Assembly: GCA_963814985.1 (NCBI GenBank)
Contig: CAWFFV010000034.1
Coordinates: 1-64,000, forward strand
Origin: CAWFFV01 sp963814985
GTDB taxonomy: Bacteria > Chloroflexota > Ktedonobacteria > Ktedonobacterales > Ktedonobacteraceae
Length of the DNA stretch: 64,000 nucleotides
Direction: 5' to 3'
Every line of letters begins with the position of its first letter. Position 1 is the stretch's first letter. Below are positions 45,503 through 55,249 of this stretch, piece by piece. A program made the translations under genes and the position numbers. The notes below the pieces were generated by a model that saw only the letters and a program-made list of their open reading frames with translations, did no database searches and was not told where the DNA came from.

Positions 45503-46328
45503 CTCTAAGAGGTCAGAGCTGGTGGGGTCCGTTTGTGAGGACATACCTATGCGTTGGAACCATTGGGTGTAGAACTGAAATATGGTGGGTGGGTTTTGCA
45601 ACATCTGGGTTGTCACTGCAACCGGCTGATCTGTAGCCTGATTGGCGGCAGCATGTAAGGAGATATTGAGTCCCTCCAGTTCCTCGATATGCTCGCACAA
45701 GGAGACATTGAACTCCTTCAGTTCCTGAGTATGCTGGCGCAAGGCGTTTGATGCGCGTTGGTGTCGTGCTGTGAGTGCCGCAACGAGAAGGCCACCCAGC
45801 GAAAAGGGAAACACCTGGATAATGTCCGGCCAGTTCATCAAGCTCATCGATCCAGGAGAGGGAATCACGAGGAAATCGAGAAAGATGATGCCCAGGATGA
45901 GCATGAGGATGGTGGGTCCCATTCCCCAGAAGAGAGCGACAAGGGAGGTGGCAAGCATCAGGAAGGTATTGTTGATAATAAAATGGGTGACGACCGATCG
46001 CATGCCCAGGGTCAGGAGTACGGTGAGAGCAAGGATGGGAAGTACGCTGAGATAGCCCACGCCAGGGTGATGCCAGTCAATCTGTCTATGCGGCGGCATC
46101 GGTGGGGGACGCTGGCTCTGTTGGTTGTGAGATGGTTGCTCATTGGGAGACTCGTATGCTCGAAGCATCGGCTGTCCTTTTTGCGCTCCTGCTTAATACA
46201 CCCAGGATAGTTTCTGTGAACATTGATCACTCCTTATTTATTATTAAAACATGCTAATATTAGATTGGATTATATAGCTTACTCACAGCAAAAGCAACGT
46301 CAGCCATGAATAAGGAAAATCTCTCCTC

Positions 46329-46730
46329 TTGAAAATATGTCCATTACGGACGTATACTGATGTATATGAAGACGATCAACACACTCACACCCTAACACCG
46401 GCGGTGTTCTATATCCTGCTTGCGCTCGCCAGTAGCGAGAAGCATGGCTATGAGATCATGAAGCAGGTCAAACAGGATAGCCATGATCAGGTCAAAATGG
46501 GAACCGGCACACTCTATGGCTCACTCAAACGCATGCTGGTCGATGAACTGATCGAGGAAGCTGGCGACAAACCCGATCCCACGCGTGCGGATGAGCGACG
46601 TCGCTATTATCGGCTGACCGAACTGGGACGGCAGGCCTTTACGACCGAACTCCAACGCTATACGGAAGTGGTGATGGCCGCCCACAGGCGCAGCCTTCTC
46701 CCTAATTTCACACTGGAGCCAGGTCTATGA
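46329..46730 (+). CDS. PadR-family transcriptional regulator
   Basis: About 125 residues of PadR winged helix: LTPAVFYILLALASSEKHGYEIMKQV, MGTGTLYGSLKRMLVDELIEE and RRYYRLTELGRQAFTTEL. These repressors normally control an adjacent transporter or enzyme, but none follows here. The start is unclear: TTG 46329 lacks a good ribosome site, and ATGs near 46362-46368 are in another frame, so the 5' end may hold an indel. Confidence 0.8.
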   Translation: MKICPLRTYTDVYEDDQHTHTLTPAVFYILLALASSEKHGYEIMKQVKQDSHDQVKMGTGTLYGSLKRMLVDELIEEAGDKPDPTRADERRRYYRLTELGRQAFTTELQRYTEVVMAAHRRSLLPNFTLEPGL

Positions 46731-46866
46731 AACAGAATGAGCCATCCCGGTAACTATTCAGGTTCCCTTTTCCAAATTCCTCAGCGCCACAGGCGCTTCG
46801 TAGGTCTTTCATGAGTCATCCCGAATTTTTGAAACACAAGTTCAAGGATGACCAGTAGACAAAAAA

Positions 46867-46921
46867 GACCTCCTGAGTTAGACTCTGAGTTCACGAAAAA
46901 TTCAGAGGAAATCAGGAGGTC
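46867..46921 (+). promoter_or_regulatory. Hairpin that can mask the transposase ribosome site
   Basis: GACCTCCTGA (46867-46876) pairs perfectly with TCAGGAGGTC (46912-46921), and an inner CTCTGA/TCAGAG pair (46883-46888, 46902-46907) extends it. The right arm contains the AGGAGGT ribosome site of the ATG at 46932. Confidence 0.65.
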
Positions 46922-46931
46922 AGAAACATCG

Positions 46932-48319
46932 ATGTCGTTAGAGTATGGCATATCAGGAGAAAATCGGCAAGAGGAGATCGAGCAAGATCGGGAGCTGGTG
47001 GAGGTGTTGACGAGGAAGCTGGATCCGCTTCTAGAGAGGCTGGACGCGTATTTGGATAAGCGGTTGGTACGCACATTGGTAGAAAGTGTGGCAGCAATCC
47101 TCGTCTTTAGGAATCCCAAACAAGGGCTGCATGTGAGTGAACTTGGTGCCTATATAAAAAATGGGGCACAAGCACCAGCAGGAACAAAAAAGCTAGAAAG
47201 ACTGCTGCATTCAAAAAAATGGGGAAAAGAGCTCATTGACGAATTTCATTGGGAAAAATCGGTCAAGCGGGTCAAGGAGTTCAAAGAAGCGGGAAAACGA
47301 GCATTGTGTATCTGGGATGGCAGTCGCATAGAAAAGCCAGAAAGCGAAAAGACGGAAGGAATGTGTGCAGTATTGTCGTCAAAAGCAAAAAGGCTCAAAA
47401 AGAACCGAAAAGGAGTATGGAATCCACCAGGTGGGAAACCGGTCACTGTGTTAGGATTAGAGTGGAGCGGGCTGCTGATAGCAGGAATGCAAGGGGTCCC
47501 AGAAGTAGCAACAATGGAGTACTGGTCAAGAAAAGGGGAGCATGCGACAAATCAGAGAGAAGTGGAAAAACGTCTATTATGGAAGACATCCCGATATTTT
47601 GGGAAAGATGTGGTACATATCTTTGATAGAGGATATGCAGGTGGACCCTGGATAGGAGAGTTAAACCTGCATAAAGTTCCATTTGTGATACGATGGAAAG
47701 GAAAGCACCATTTCATCGATGAAACAGGGGAAGAGAAAGCATTATGGACGTTTGCTAGAGGAAAGAGAACATGGGGATATCGAGATGTAGAAGATGGTTC
47801 AAAGAAAGGATGGAGCAGAAGGGGCGTGGTTGCGGTGCCGATTCGACATGCAGCATATGCAGGACCGTTGTGGTTAGTCGTTGGGCGTGGAGAAAAAGAT
47901 CCCTGGTATTTGGTCACCAACTGCCGATAGAAACGGAAGAGCAAGCATGGGATGTGGTGAAGATGTATTCCAGGAGATGGAAAATAGAAGAAACCTTTCG
48001 TTTTAAGAAGAGTGAAATGGGCGTAGAGAGCGTATGCTCGAGATCGTGGGAAGCACGCGAAAAACTGCTTGCACTGGTGACATTGGCATATACCTATTTA
48101 CTCTCACTCTGCGATCCTGCGGTTGAACGAATAAAAACTCGGCTTTTACGACAAGGCTGTCACCGAACAGGAAAGCGATATCAAGAGGTAAAGATACCGC
48201 TTTACCGTATCCGTTGGGCTATCAGCTTCTTATGGCAAAAGATTCATCTTCCACCAATTATTGCATCTTTCCTTCCAACACTCTATTTACTGAACAAGCG
48301 TTCGAAAAATTCGGGATGA
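46932..48319 (+). pseudogene. IS4-family DDE transposase, frameshifted
   Basis: A transposase of about 460 residues in two frames. D residues are in LCIWDGSRIEKPES and HIFDRGYAGGPW; the Glu is in MYSRRWKIEETFRFKK, a perfect Y-2-R-3-E-6-K signature. The first frame stops at 47930 after WYLVTNC; inserting one base near 47920 continues as LPIETEEQAWDVVK in the second frame. The lesion is a single-base deletion and no slippery site is seen, so programmed shifting is unlikely. ATG 46932 is chosen because of AGGAGGT upstream. Confidence 0.82.
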
Positions 48320-48368
48320 CCCATGGAGGGCGAGCCACCGCAGGTGGTGAGAACACCTGAATAGTTAC

Positions 48369-48480
48369 GCCATCCCGAATTTTTGAAACAAAAGTTCGCA
48401 CAAGTGAGGGTACAGGGAGCGCAGCATCCCTGTACCCTCACTTGAGAAGCAGCTTGAGAGAAGTCCTGTTGTATATAATT
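48369..48480. repeat. Short type A variant with a different hairpin core
   Basis: It begins CCATCCCGAATTTTTGAAAC and ends in the TTGAGAAGCAGCTTGAGAG segment typical of A elements. The centre is a perfect 18-bp hairpin (48401-48418 with 48427-48444; CAAGTGAGGGTACAGGGA) instead of the usual GC-rich chain. Confidence 0.7.
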
Positions 48481-48511
48481 CTAGTTGAAGAGTATTCTGA
48501 TGGTAAAATCT

Positions 48512-48775
48512 TTAATGGAAAATATGGTACATTATAACAATACTAACAATAATAGTGAGAAGGAAAGCATACTTTAGCAGGATGCCTGTTCTTCTAGAAA
48601 GTGGTTTCTCCCCAGATGTATTTTCCTGGGACATAGCCAGATCTCTTTTTTGTTCCCGCTCTTTGATTTTGAGTTTCGCAAGCTCTTCGGCTTGTCCCGT
48701 ATTGGGTGGTAGTGATCCCATGAACTTTTTACCTTTCTCTGGAAACAATGCGTCCTTGCAGTCTGTAGCTTTCAT
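48512..48775 (-). CDS. Small C-terminally anchored membrane protein coupled to hsdM
   Basis: An 87-residue protein of unknown function. A charged, soluble part of about 65 residues (AEELAKLKIKEREQKRDLAM) is followed by one hydrophobic helix at the very end (YAFLLTIIVSIVIMYHIF), the layout of a tail-anchored protein. Its ATG (48773-48775) overlaps the hsdM stop as ATGA, indicating translational coupling. No known type I restriction component matches it. Confidence 0.6.
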   Translation of the reverse strand: MKATDCKDALFPEKGKKFMGSLPPNTGQAEELAKLKIKEREQKRDLAMSQENTSGEKPLSRRTGILLKYAFLLTIIVSIVIMYHIFH

Positions 48776-50247
48776 TTTACCATATCATACCCTATATCTT
48801 CCGCAATAGCCGTAAATTGTGCCAGAGCAGCCTGTAAATCCTCAACGATGCTGGCGGCCAGCACATCTGGCGCTGGCAAGGCATCGGCCCCCTCTAAGCT
48901 CTCGTCACGCAACCAGAAGAGATCCAGGCTCAGTTTGTCGCGCTTGAGCAGTTCATCATAGCTAAATGCATGAAAGCGCTCGCTCTCCTGACGCTGGTGA
49001 CGATTCTCAGGATGGTAACAGGCTACAAAGTCATCCAGATGCTTGCGTGTAAGAGGATTGGTACGCAGGGTAAAGTTCTGGTTAGTGCGCAGATCATACA
49101 CCCACAGTTTCTCTGTCCAATGCTGAGCGCTGGCAGGCTTCTTATCAAAGAAGAGCACATTGGCTTTGACGCCCTGAGCATAGAAGATACCCGTAGGTAA
49201 CCGCAAGAGCGTATGCACATCGCACGCTTCCAATAATTTACGTCGCACAATCTCACCCGCACCACCCTCAAAGAGCACATTGTCCGGCACGACAACTGCT
49301 GCCCGCCCGTTCGTCTTGAGCAACGTCTTGATATGCTGCACAAAGTTGAGTTGTTTGTTACTGGTGCTGGCCCAGAAATCATTGCGTACGATCACGCTGG
49401 CCTCACGTTCCTCACGTCCCTCTTCATTGATAAAGGTGATGCTACTTTTACGCCCAAAGGGAGGATTGGTCAGCACCATGTCAAAGCGTTCCCCAGGATC
49501 ACTGCGCAGGCTATCGTTCACATGAATGGGACAGGCGTCGTTTTCGTTACCACCAACGCCATGCAGGAAGAGGTTCATTACACAGAGCCGCGCCGTATTG
49601 TCTACAATCTCCCAGCCGTGCAGTGCTTCATATTTCAGAAAGCGTTTCTGTTCACGATCGAGTGGTTGATGTGCCACATAATCATGCGCCGTCAACAGAA
49701 AACCACCCGTACCGCTGGCCGGATCACAGATGGTCTGTCCCGGCTGTGGACACATCACATCCACAATCGCTTCGATCAGCGGACGCGGCGTAAAGTATTG
49801 ACCCGCACCACTTTTAGTATCTTCGGCATTCTTTTGTAGTAGCCCCTCATAGGCGTCGCCTTTGACATCGGTATCTAAAATCGTCCAGGTCTCCTGATCA
49901 ATCAGATCGACAATCAGGCGGCGTAACTTGGCGGGGTCCTGGATCTTATTCTGCGCCTTACGAAAAATAATACCAAGCATACCCGGCTGTTTTGCCAGTT
50001 CGCCCAGAATATGACGGTAGTGCGTCTCCAATGCATCCCCATCACGACTTAACAGGCTCTCCCAGTCGTGACCCTGGGGGATACGCGAGGTTTGATTATA
50101 GGGTGGCCTGGTGCGCTCATGAGCCATCTTAAGGAAGAGCAGATAGGTAAGTTGCTCAACATAGTCACCATAGGACATACCATCATCACGTAAAAGGTTA
50201 CAATAATTCCAGAGCCGCTGAACGATTTGTTGCGAATGATTGTTCAT
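48772..50247 (-). CDS. hsdM: Type I restriction-modification DNA methyltransferase subunit
   Basis: A 491-residue N6-adenine methyltransferase. SAM motif I is TICDPASGTGGFLLTAHDY, the catalytic motif is MVLTNPPFGRKS, and the N-terminal HsdM helical domain is QIVQRLWNYCNLLRDDGMSY. The gene is intact, in contrast to hsdR and hsdS upstream, so the locus may now act as a solitary methyltransferase if the specificity subunit works. It lies 25 nt after hsdS. Confidence 0.95.
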   Translation of the reverse strand: MNNHSQQIVQRLWNYCNLLRDDGMSYGDYVEQLTYLLFLKMAHERTRPPYNQTSRIPQGHDWESLLSRDGDALETHYRHILGELAKQPGMLGIIFRKAQNKIQDPAKLRRLIVDLIDQETWTILDTDVKGDAYEGLLQKNAEDTKSGAGQYFTPRPLIEAIVDVMCPQPGQTICDPASGTGGFLLTAHDYVAHQPLDREQKRFLKYEALHGWEIVDNTARLCVMNLFLHGVGGNENDACPIHVNDSLRSDPGERFDMVLTNPPFGRKSSITFINEEGREEREASVIVRNDFWASTSNKQLNFVQHIKTLLKTNGRAAVVVPDNVLFEGGAGEIVRRKLLEACDVHTLLRLPTGIFYAQGVKANVLFFDKKPASAQHWTEKLWVYDLRTNQNFTLRTNPLTRKHLDDFVACYHPENRHQRQESERFHAFSYDELLKRDKLSLDLFWLRDESLEGADALPAPDVLAASIVEDLQAALAQFTAIAEDIGYDMVK

Positions 50248-50272
50248 GAAAAAATATAACTCCTTACCCTTT

Positions 50273-51104
50273 TTACTCCCATAACCCGACCTGCTGCATT
50301 TCGCTTACATTGATCGCCATCGGCTCTACATCGGCAATATGTGGGGCTGGTCGTGTGCTCACCATGCGTCGTTTACCGACTTTACTGGCGGTGCTTGTCG
50401 CCGCTGATTTCCGCTCATCACGCTCCTGGCGTATACGTTCCAGCAGAACACTCGCTGGCTCATCATTGGGATCTTGTGCCACCAGCCGACCCGCAAACGC
50501 CTCCTTGAGGATACTCTGCCGCAACCGCTCGGCACGCTTAAGGTTGGCTTCGACGGTTGCTTCTAATGCACTGACGACGGAGAGACGGCGCTCGACTTCG
50601 GCAACGATTTGTTCTTGTTCGGCAAGGGGAGGAAGAGGAATGGGCATTTCCTTCAGTGTCTCAATATTGATACCTGTATAAGCAATACCTTTTGTACTTC
50701 GCATCATCCAATCTTGAATAGAGGGAGAACCAATAAAAAGAGCTAGACAAGGAGCAAGCGAGGGTAAGGTTAAGGCTATCATTGCCACTTCTCTAGAAAT
50801 ATTGTAACCCGTAAAGTCTGTAGGTACGACACAAACTCCACCCAAAGTACCGCGAACAGTTATTAATATCTCACCACTTTGTAAGAATGTACGCTTATAC
50901 CCATTGGCAATATGTGATGATATGGATTTGAGACCCTTAAGATCAAATCTCAAATGACGGACATTGCTAGATCTTAAAATTGGTACACCGCCAGAGATTG
51001 GATCACCAAGTTTTACAACACCGTATGTAATCGCTCGCCTCTCTTCTGAAAGTTGCTCCATCCCTACCCAACACCCACCCCCCCGGCAATTCATTCTCCT
51101 CCAT
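50273..51104 (-). CDS. hsdS: Type I restriction specificity subunit, single-TRD, frameshifted at a G7 tract
   Basis: About 276 residues. ATG 51104 overlaps the hsdR stop (TGATG) and opens MEENELPGGW, the usual HsdS start, but the frame then fails; removing one G from the seven-G run (51078-51084) joins it to WVGMEQLSEERRAITYGVVKLG. One target-recognition domain follows, then the conserved helical region (PLPPLAEQEQIVAEVERRL, RLRQSILKEAFAGRLVAQDPNDEPASVLLERI). Normal HsdS has two TRDs, so this is half-length and would need to dimerise, reading a palindromic site (inference). Confidence 0.8.
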
Positions 51105-53910
51105 CACGCTACCAACCTTTCATTCAAATCTTGTAAAATCGTAGGCAGTTCCGTGCCAAAAAGCTGGTAGGCTTTGCCCAGGCCGCCGCGCTGGTTAAAC
51201 GGGATACTTTCCAGATCATCCGCCTCTATCATCAGGGAGGTTGCCACATGGTCACGGATCATTTCCAGCCATTGGCGCTGCTCTGTTGTGAAGGGTTTGC
51301 TGCGCATACGCTCTTGCTCCTCCAGCCATGTCGCAAAACGACGCGCTACCGTTTCGGCATAGGGTTCCAGCACGGCGTCAGCGTCTTCGTCACGCTCAAT
51401 AGTATAACGTATAAGCGCAACAAGGTTCGTCAGCATACCTCCAACATTCTTCCCACTTCCACGCACCCGCGTACGATCCAGCGTTGTATAGGCTTGCCAG
51501 AGTTTGTCCGTCGAAAGTCCCAGCGGAGGAGCAGCAATTGCCGCTGCAAGTTCCTTGATGTCCTTATAGCTTAAACCAGCACGACGCGGGCGACTGTAGA
51601 ATATCTGGAGTGCTGTGATCTCATCACGGTGCTCCTCAATAAATTGGCGGAAACTGGTCACTGCCAGACGTGCCTGCTCTTCTGCATGAGCATCCCAGCC
51701 AGCCGAAATTACCCTATCCGTACTGACTGCATCAATAATCTGATCATCACGCACCTGGATCTTTAACAGCGCCTCACGCAGGTCAGGATTGTAAAAGGGC
51801 GTGACAGCCTCTTTCACCAGCCGTTTTGCGACAATAGCAACTGCCGGATCATCAAATTTTAGATAGGTTCCTGTTTCCTGTCGTGTTACCTCTAGTTGCC
51901 TATCAGCATTGAGCGCATCCACCAACCCTGCTGCCAGATCACGAATACTACGTCCGCCCGCTGCCTGCCTGATCATCTCCATCTCGGAGGGTGTGGCGCG
52001 CTGGGCAAGGCGTCCCAGGCGTCCGGCCAGCGTCGTAAGCGTCTCACTGTCACGCTTGCCAAATGAGACAGCCTTGAGCAGATCTTTCAAAAGGATCGAG
52101 GGATTGCGCTCCAGCGGGGGATCATCCGTCTTGATACGTTCGCAGATACCCACGGCATCAACCAACACAAAATGTGTCTTGCTACGTGCACCAGAGGTCA
52201 CAGAATGAAAATCGTCATCATTGATGGTACGCGTACCACGCCCTTTCATCTGCTCAAAGAATCCCTCACTCTTGACCGAGCGCATAAAGAGCAATACTTC
52301 GAGCGGCTTGATATCGGTACCTGTCGATATCATATCTACCGTCACAGCAATGCGTGGATAGTAGCTATTACGGAAAGAATTGATCAGAACTTCTGGCTTG
52401 ACCCCTGTCACCTTATAAGTGATCTTCTGTGCAAACTTGTTACCATGCCCAACACATTGCGGGCAATCTCAACGATAGCCTCAGCATGGTTATCATTTTT
52501 GGCAAAGATCAGCGTTTTGGGTACTTCAGTACGTCCCGGAAAGAGTTGCGTAAAGAGCGCATCTTTGTATACCTGTAAGACTGTGCGAATCTGATCGGGA
52601 GCCTCTACCTGACGATCAAGGCTATTGGCATCATAGACCAGCTCATCATCAAGACGTTCCCAGCGTACTTCCCGCGTCAGTCGATCACGACGCCCCACAA
52701 ACTCATATGGCTCAACCTTACTTCCACCTTCAGTCATCTCAGTACGGATGCGATACACCTGATAATCAACGTTCACCCCATCAGCTACGGCTCGCGCATG
52801 GCCATACTCCATCACCAGATTACGCTCAAAAAAGCCAAAGGTCTGCTTATTTGGTGTAGCGGTCAGGCCGATAATAAAGGCATCAAAATATTCAAGCACC
52901 TTGCGCCAGAGATTATAAATGCTGCGATGACATTCGTCGGTAATGATCACATCAAATGTCTCAATAGGAATTGCCGGGTTATAACGTACCTCACGCGGTG
53001 CCTGATTGAGCAGCGAAGCATCCAGATCAAAGTGCGACTGTTCTTCCAGGGTCGGATCAAGCTCTGGTTCACCACAGAGCATCGAGTACAGGCGTTAAAT
53101 CGTCGTAATACAAACATTAGCCACCGGATCAATGCGATTGCTCTGAAGATGCTGTACATTGTAGATCTCGGTAAACTTGCGCCCATCGTCGGGAGTATCA
53201 TACTGCTGAAACTCATTGAGTGCCTGTCGTCCCAGATCCGCACGATCAACCAGGAAAACGACACGCCGTGCGCCTGCAAACTTGATCAGGCGATAGATAC
53301 TACTTACCGCAGTATAGGTCTTGCCGCTCCCGGTTGCCATCTAAATCAACGCCCGTGGTCGATCCTCAGCAAAAGAGCGCTCCAGATTGCTAATCGCCTC
53401 CACCTGACATTCACGCAAATTCGCCTGTGGCAGTGGTGGGAGGCGAAGGAGTCTTGCACGCAAAGTATTATTCAACTCGTTGGAAACACCGATGGGAGCC
53501 TGATGCAGCCACAATGCCAACATCTGTGGGCGATGAAAGGCAAAGATCGGCCTGCTGCGTGGTTCGGGATCAAGGTGATTGGTGAAACGCGTCTCGATGC
53601 CAGTAAATTCATAGCTAAAGGAGAGCCTGGAGCGTGTCGTAGGAAGCAGCGTGGGCAGATTTGTCAAATATTTAGCACTTTGTTCTTCAACACCGATCAG
53701 AGATTGACCAGCTCTCTTGGCCTCGATGATCCCCACTGGTTCCTCATCAACAAAGAGCAAATAGTCAGCCGTACCAGCAGACAACGGAAATTCACGCACA
53801 GCAACTCCAAATGCCGCAACCAGATTCACCCGTTCATAGTCCTGCACAACCCAGCCAGCCTGTTCCAGTAGAGCATCTATCACCAGCCGCGCACTTTCTT
53901 CGGGCTTCAT
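51104..53910 (-). pseudogene. hsdR: Type I restriction endonuclease subunit R, broken by two nonsense codons and a frameshift
   Basis: Together the pieces make an HsdR of about 935 residues. The N-terminal nuclease part has GTADYLLFVDEEPVGIIEAK. A TAG (53341-53343) replaces the Gln expected between RALI and MATGSGKTYTA (Walker A). A TAA (53095-53097) replaces the Gln expected between CITTI and RLYSMLCGE. The DECH-type motif is VIITDECHRSIYN. A single-base deletion near 52444 shifts GNKFAQKITYK; the last frame has IAVTVDMISTGTDIKPLE. Two substitutions plus an indel point to genuine loss of restriction activity. Confidence 0.85.
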
Positions 53911-54184
53911 CTGCCATCTCTCCTTATAGTGTCCGCATATTGCATATTATATACAGTAGTGAGCAGAAGAGATAGTGGTACGTGTTGCTCACATATACGT
54001 ATAATCTCAAGAAACACAAGAGCAGTATAACCTATCAAGCGGTTATAGACAATACATACTTCTTTCTGAGCAGTGTCAAAGTGGAAATATTCAGGTCTCT
54101 TTTTCTGATTCCTCAGCATATCTGTGCTGTTTGTAGTAGATAATAGCACTGTGCTCGTCTGTGGCTTCTAGCTCTGACATGGAG
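53911..54184. other. Intergenic region with a type B fragment
   Basis: No gene is supported. A short type B remnant lies at about 54086-54116 (ATATTCAGGTCTCTTTTTCTG, then CCTCAGC). The hsdR promoter should lie in the left part, but no convincing consensus was found. Confidence 0.5.
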
Positions 54185-54223
54185 AGGCACCCACAAGAGG
54201 TAACCTCTCCCTTGTGGGTGCCT
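54185..54223 (-). terminator. Terminator hairpin after the DUF2382 gene
   Basis: AGGCACCCACAAG pairs with CTTGTGGGTGCCT around a 13-nt centre that itself contains GAGG/CCTC. It lies 26 nt beyond the stop codon of the leftward DUF2382 gene. Confidence 0.7.
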
Positions 54224-54249
54224 TTGTAGATCAAATCAGCAATATCCTG

Positions 54250-55249
54250 TTAGCGGACATCCTTCTGATCCGTATCAGACTCGACGATCTTAGCATCGCC
54301 CTTGTGCTCAACATGCAGCTCTTCGCGCCTCACCGTATCGGTGAACTCTTTCTCCTCCTCAACAGTACGCTTGCCGACCGAAACCTCACCAGTAACGATA
54401 GGTGTCTTGGTAACATGGACCTGTTCTTCACGAACGGGCACGCGGATCACCTCGCCCTCACCAATTGGCGTCTCCGATGTCTGGCTACCAGAGATTGTAT
54501 GACGCTCAATCACAATTTCCTCATGCTGCACAGGTACTTCGATAGTCTTTTGCTCAGTCACAACCTCCTTATGAATAGTCACCTCACCTGTCTGTACGCT
54601 CTGCTTCTCGGCTCCAAGCATTTCCTCACTCAAGCGTATCGAACGTTCCTTCTCCGTTTCAACGCTATAGCCTTGATTGACCTGAGACGGGCCTGGCTGT
54701 GCCGAAGCCGTTGACCGTGTATAATCTGGCTGGGCAGTAGTTGTCGACTGTGTAGAACCCGGCTGTGCCGAAGCCGTCGACTGTGTAGAACCTGACTGTG
54801 CCGAAGCCGTCGACTGTGTATAATCTGGCTGTGCCGAAGCTGTCGGCTGTGTAGAACTCGCCTGAGTAGCAGAGGTGTTCCTGGGAGAACCATGCCGCAT
54901 GTTATAGTCATAAGCTCCATGCTGGCGTAAGATGGCTAAAGCCTCTTCCCAGCGGCCAGCGGGTTTCACGGCTACAATGAAGCGGCCAGCATCATACTCG
55001 CTGGCATAGTATCGTGCTTCAGTATCCGAGATCCCCGCTTCCCGTAGATCGCTGGCAAACCCTTCCGGCGAGGTATCCTCTCCTTTAAACCAGCTTTTAA
55101 TGCTCTCAAAAAAGCTACCTACGTTGGGATGCCTGAAGTACATAATCTGGTCATCTCTGAAATCCAGCGTGATGCAAGGTCTCTATAGCTTGCTCGGCCG
55201 GGGCACGTTCGTTAAAAACTCCAACGATAGCTGAACGTTGTGTTATCAT
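54250..55249 (-). CDS. DUF2382 stress-response protein (YsnF/AvaK-like), frameshifted near start
   Basis: A protein of about 332 residues. ATG 55249 with GGAGAGGG upstream opens a general-stress 17M-type N-terminus (RSAIVGVFNERAPAEQAIE). Dropping one A near 55156 continues as DDQIMYFRHPNVGSFFESIK. A low-complexity segment with about five repeats of an STASAQP[G/D] unit follows. The C-terminal DUF2382 domain has EVTIHKEVVTEQKTIEVPV, VIERHT and EVIRVPVREEQVHVTK. The family is linked to envelope or photosynthetic stress, without a known activity. The lesion is +1. Confidence 0.8.

Larger units (their letters stand above)
43793..46168 (-). pseudogene. DUF4118-type sensor histidine kinase split by an IS5-family element
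   Basis: The N-terminal part (46168 down to 45503) has four membrane helices (KdpD-like DUF4118) and a helix linker. The C-terminal part (44559 down to 43793) has the H-box VTAHELKNPLTALRLYTQW, N-box NNLITNAIKYSSEG and G2 box GQGLGLAIVRALVEQ. Removing the insertion and one copy of the CTCTAAGA duplication joins SDLLE to EQKQQLATLIDELKG in the same frame, giving about 475 residues. The N-terminal part also carries a second, degenerate copy of the H-box region (LNISLHAAANQATDQ ... TTQMLQNP) that lacks the histidine. Inactivated by the insertion. Confidence 0.85.
46810..48325 (+). mobile_element. IS4-family insertion sequence sharing termini with type A repeats
   Basis: Bounded by CATG on both sides (46810-46813, 48322-48325). 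Inner inverted ends are AGTCATCCCGAATTTTTGAA and GGTCATCCCGAATTTTTCGA. These ends match the termini of the type A elements in the window, which also sit between CATG sites, so this IS or a relative is the likely source of transposase for them. CATG is best read as a 4-bp target duplication. Confidence 0.85.
46750..48368 (+). mobile_element. Type B element (B3) containing an IS4-family insertion
   Basis: Ends GTAACTATTCAGGT (46750) and ACCTGAATAGTTAC (48368) are flanked by a perfect 9-bp duplication GCCATCCCG (46741-46749 and 48369-48377). The left B flank CAGCGCCACAGGCGCTTCG and right flank GAGCCACCGCAGGTGGTGAG are intact. The hairpin core is replaced by the IS. Confidence 0.85.

Noticed and set aside
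46932..48319. Programmed ribosomal frameshift in the IS4-type transposase
   Set aside because: No slippery heptamer or downstream structure at about 47920, and IS4-family transposases are normally made from one frame.
60..53343. Reassignment of TAG/TAA to glutamine
   Set aside because: TAA, TAG and TGA all serve as normal stops in intact genes here (for example rpmH, prs, der), so the three internal stops are better explained by mutation or error.
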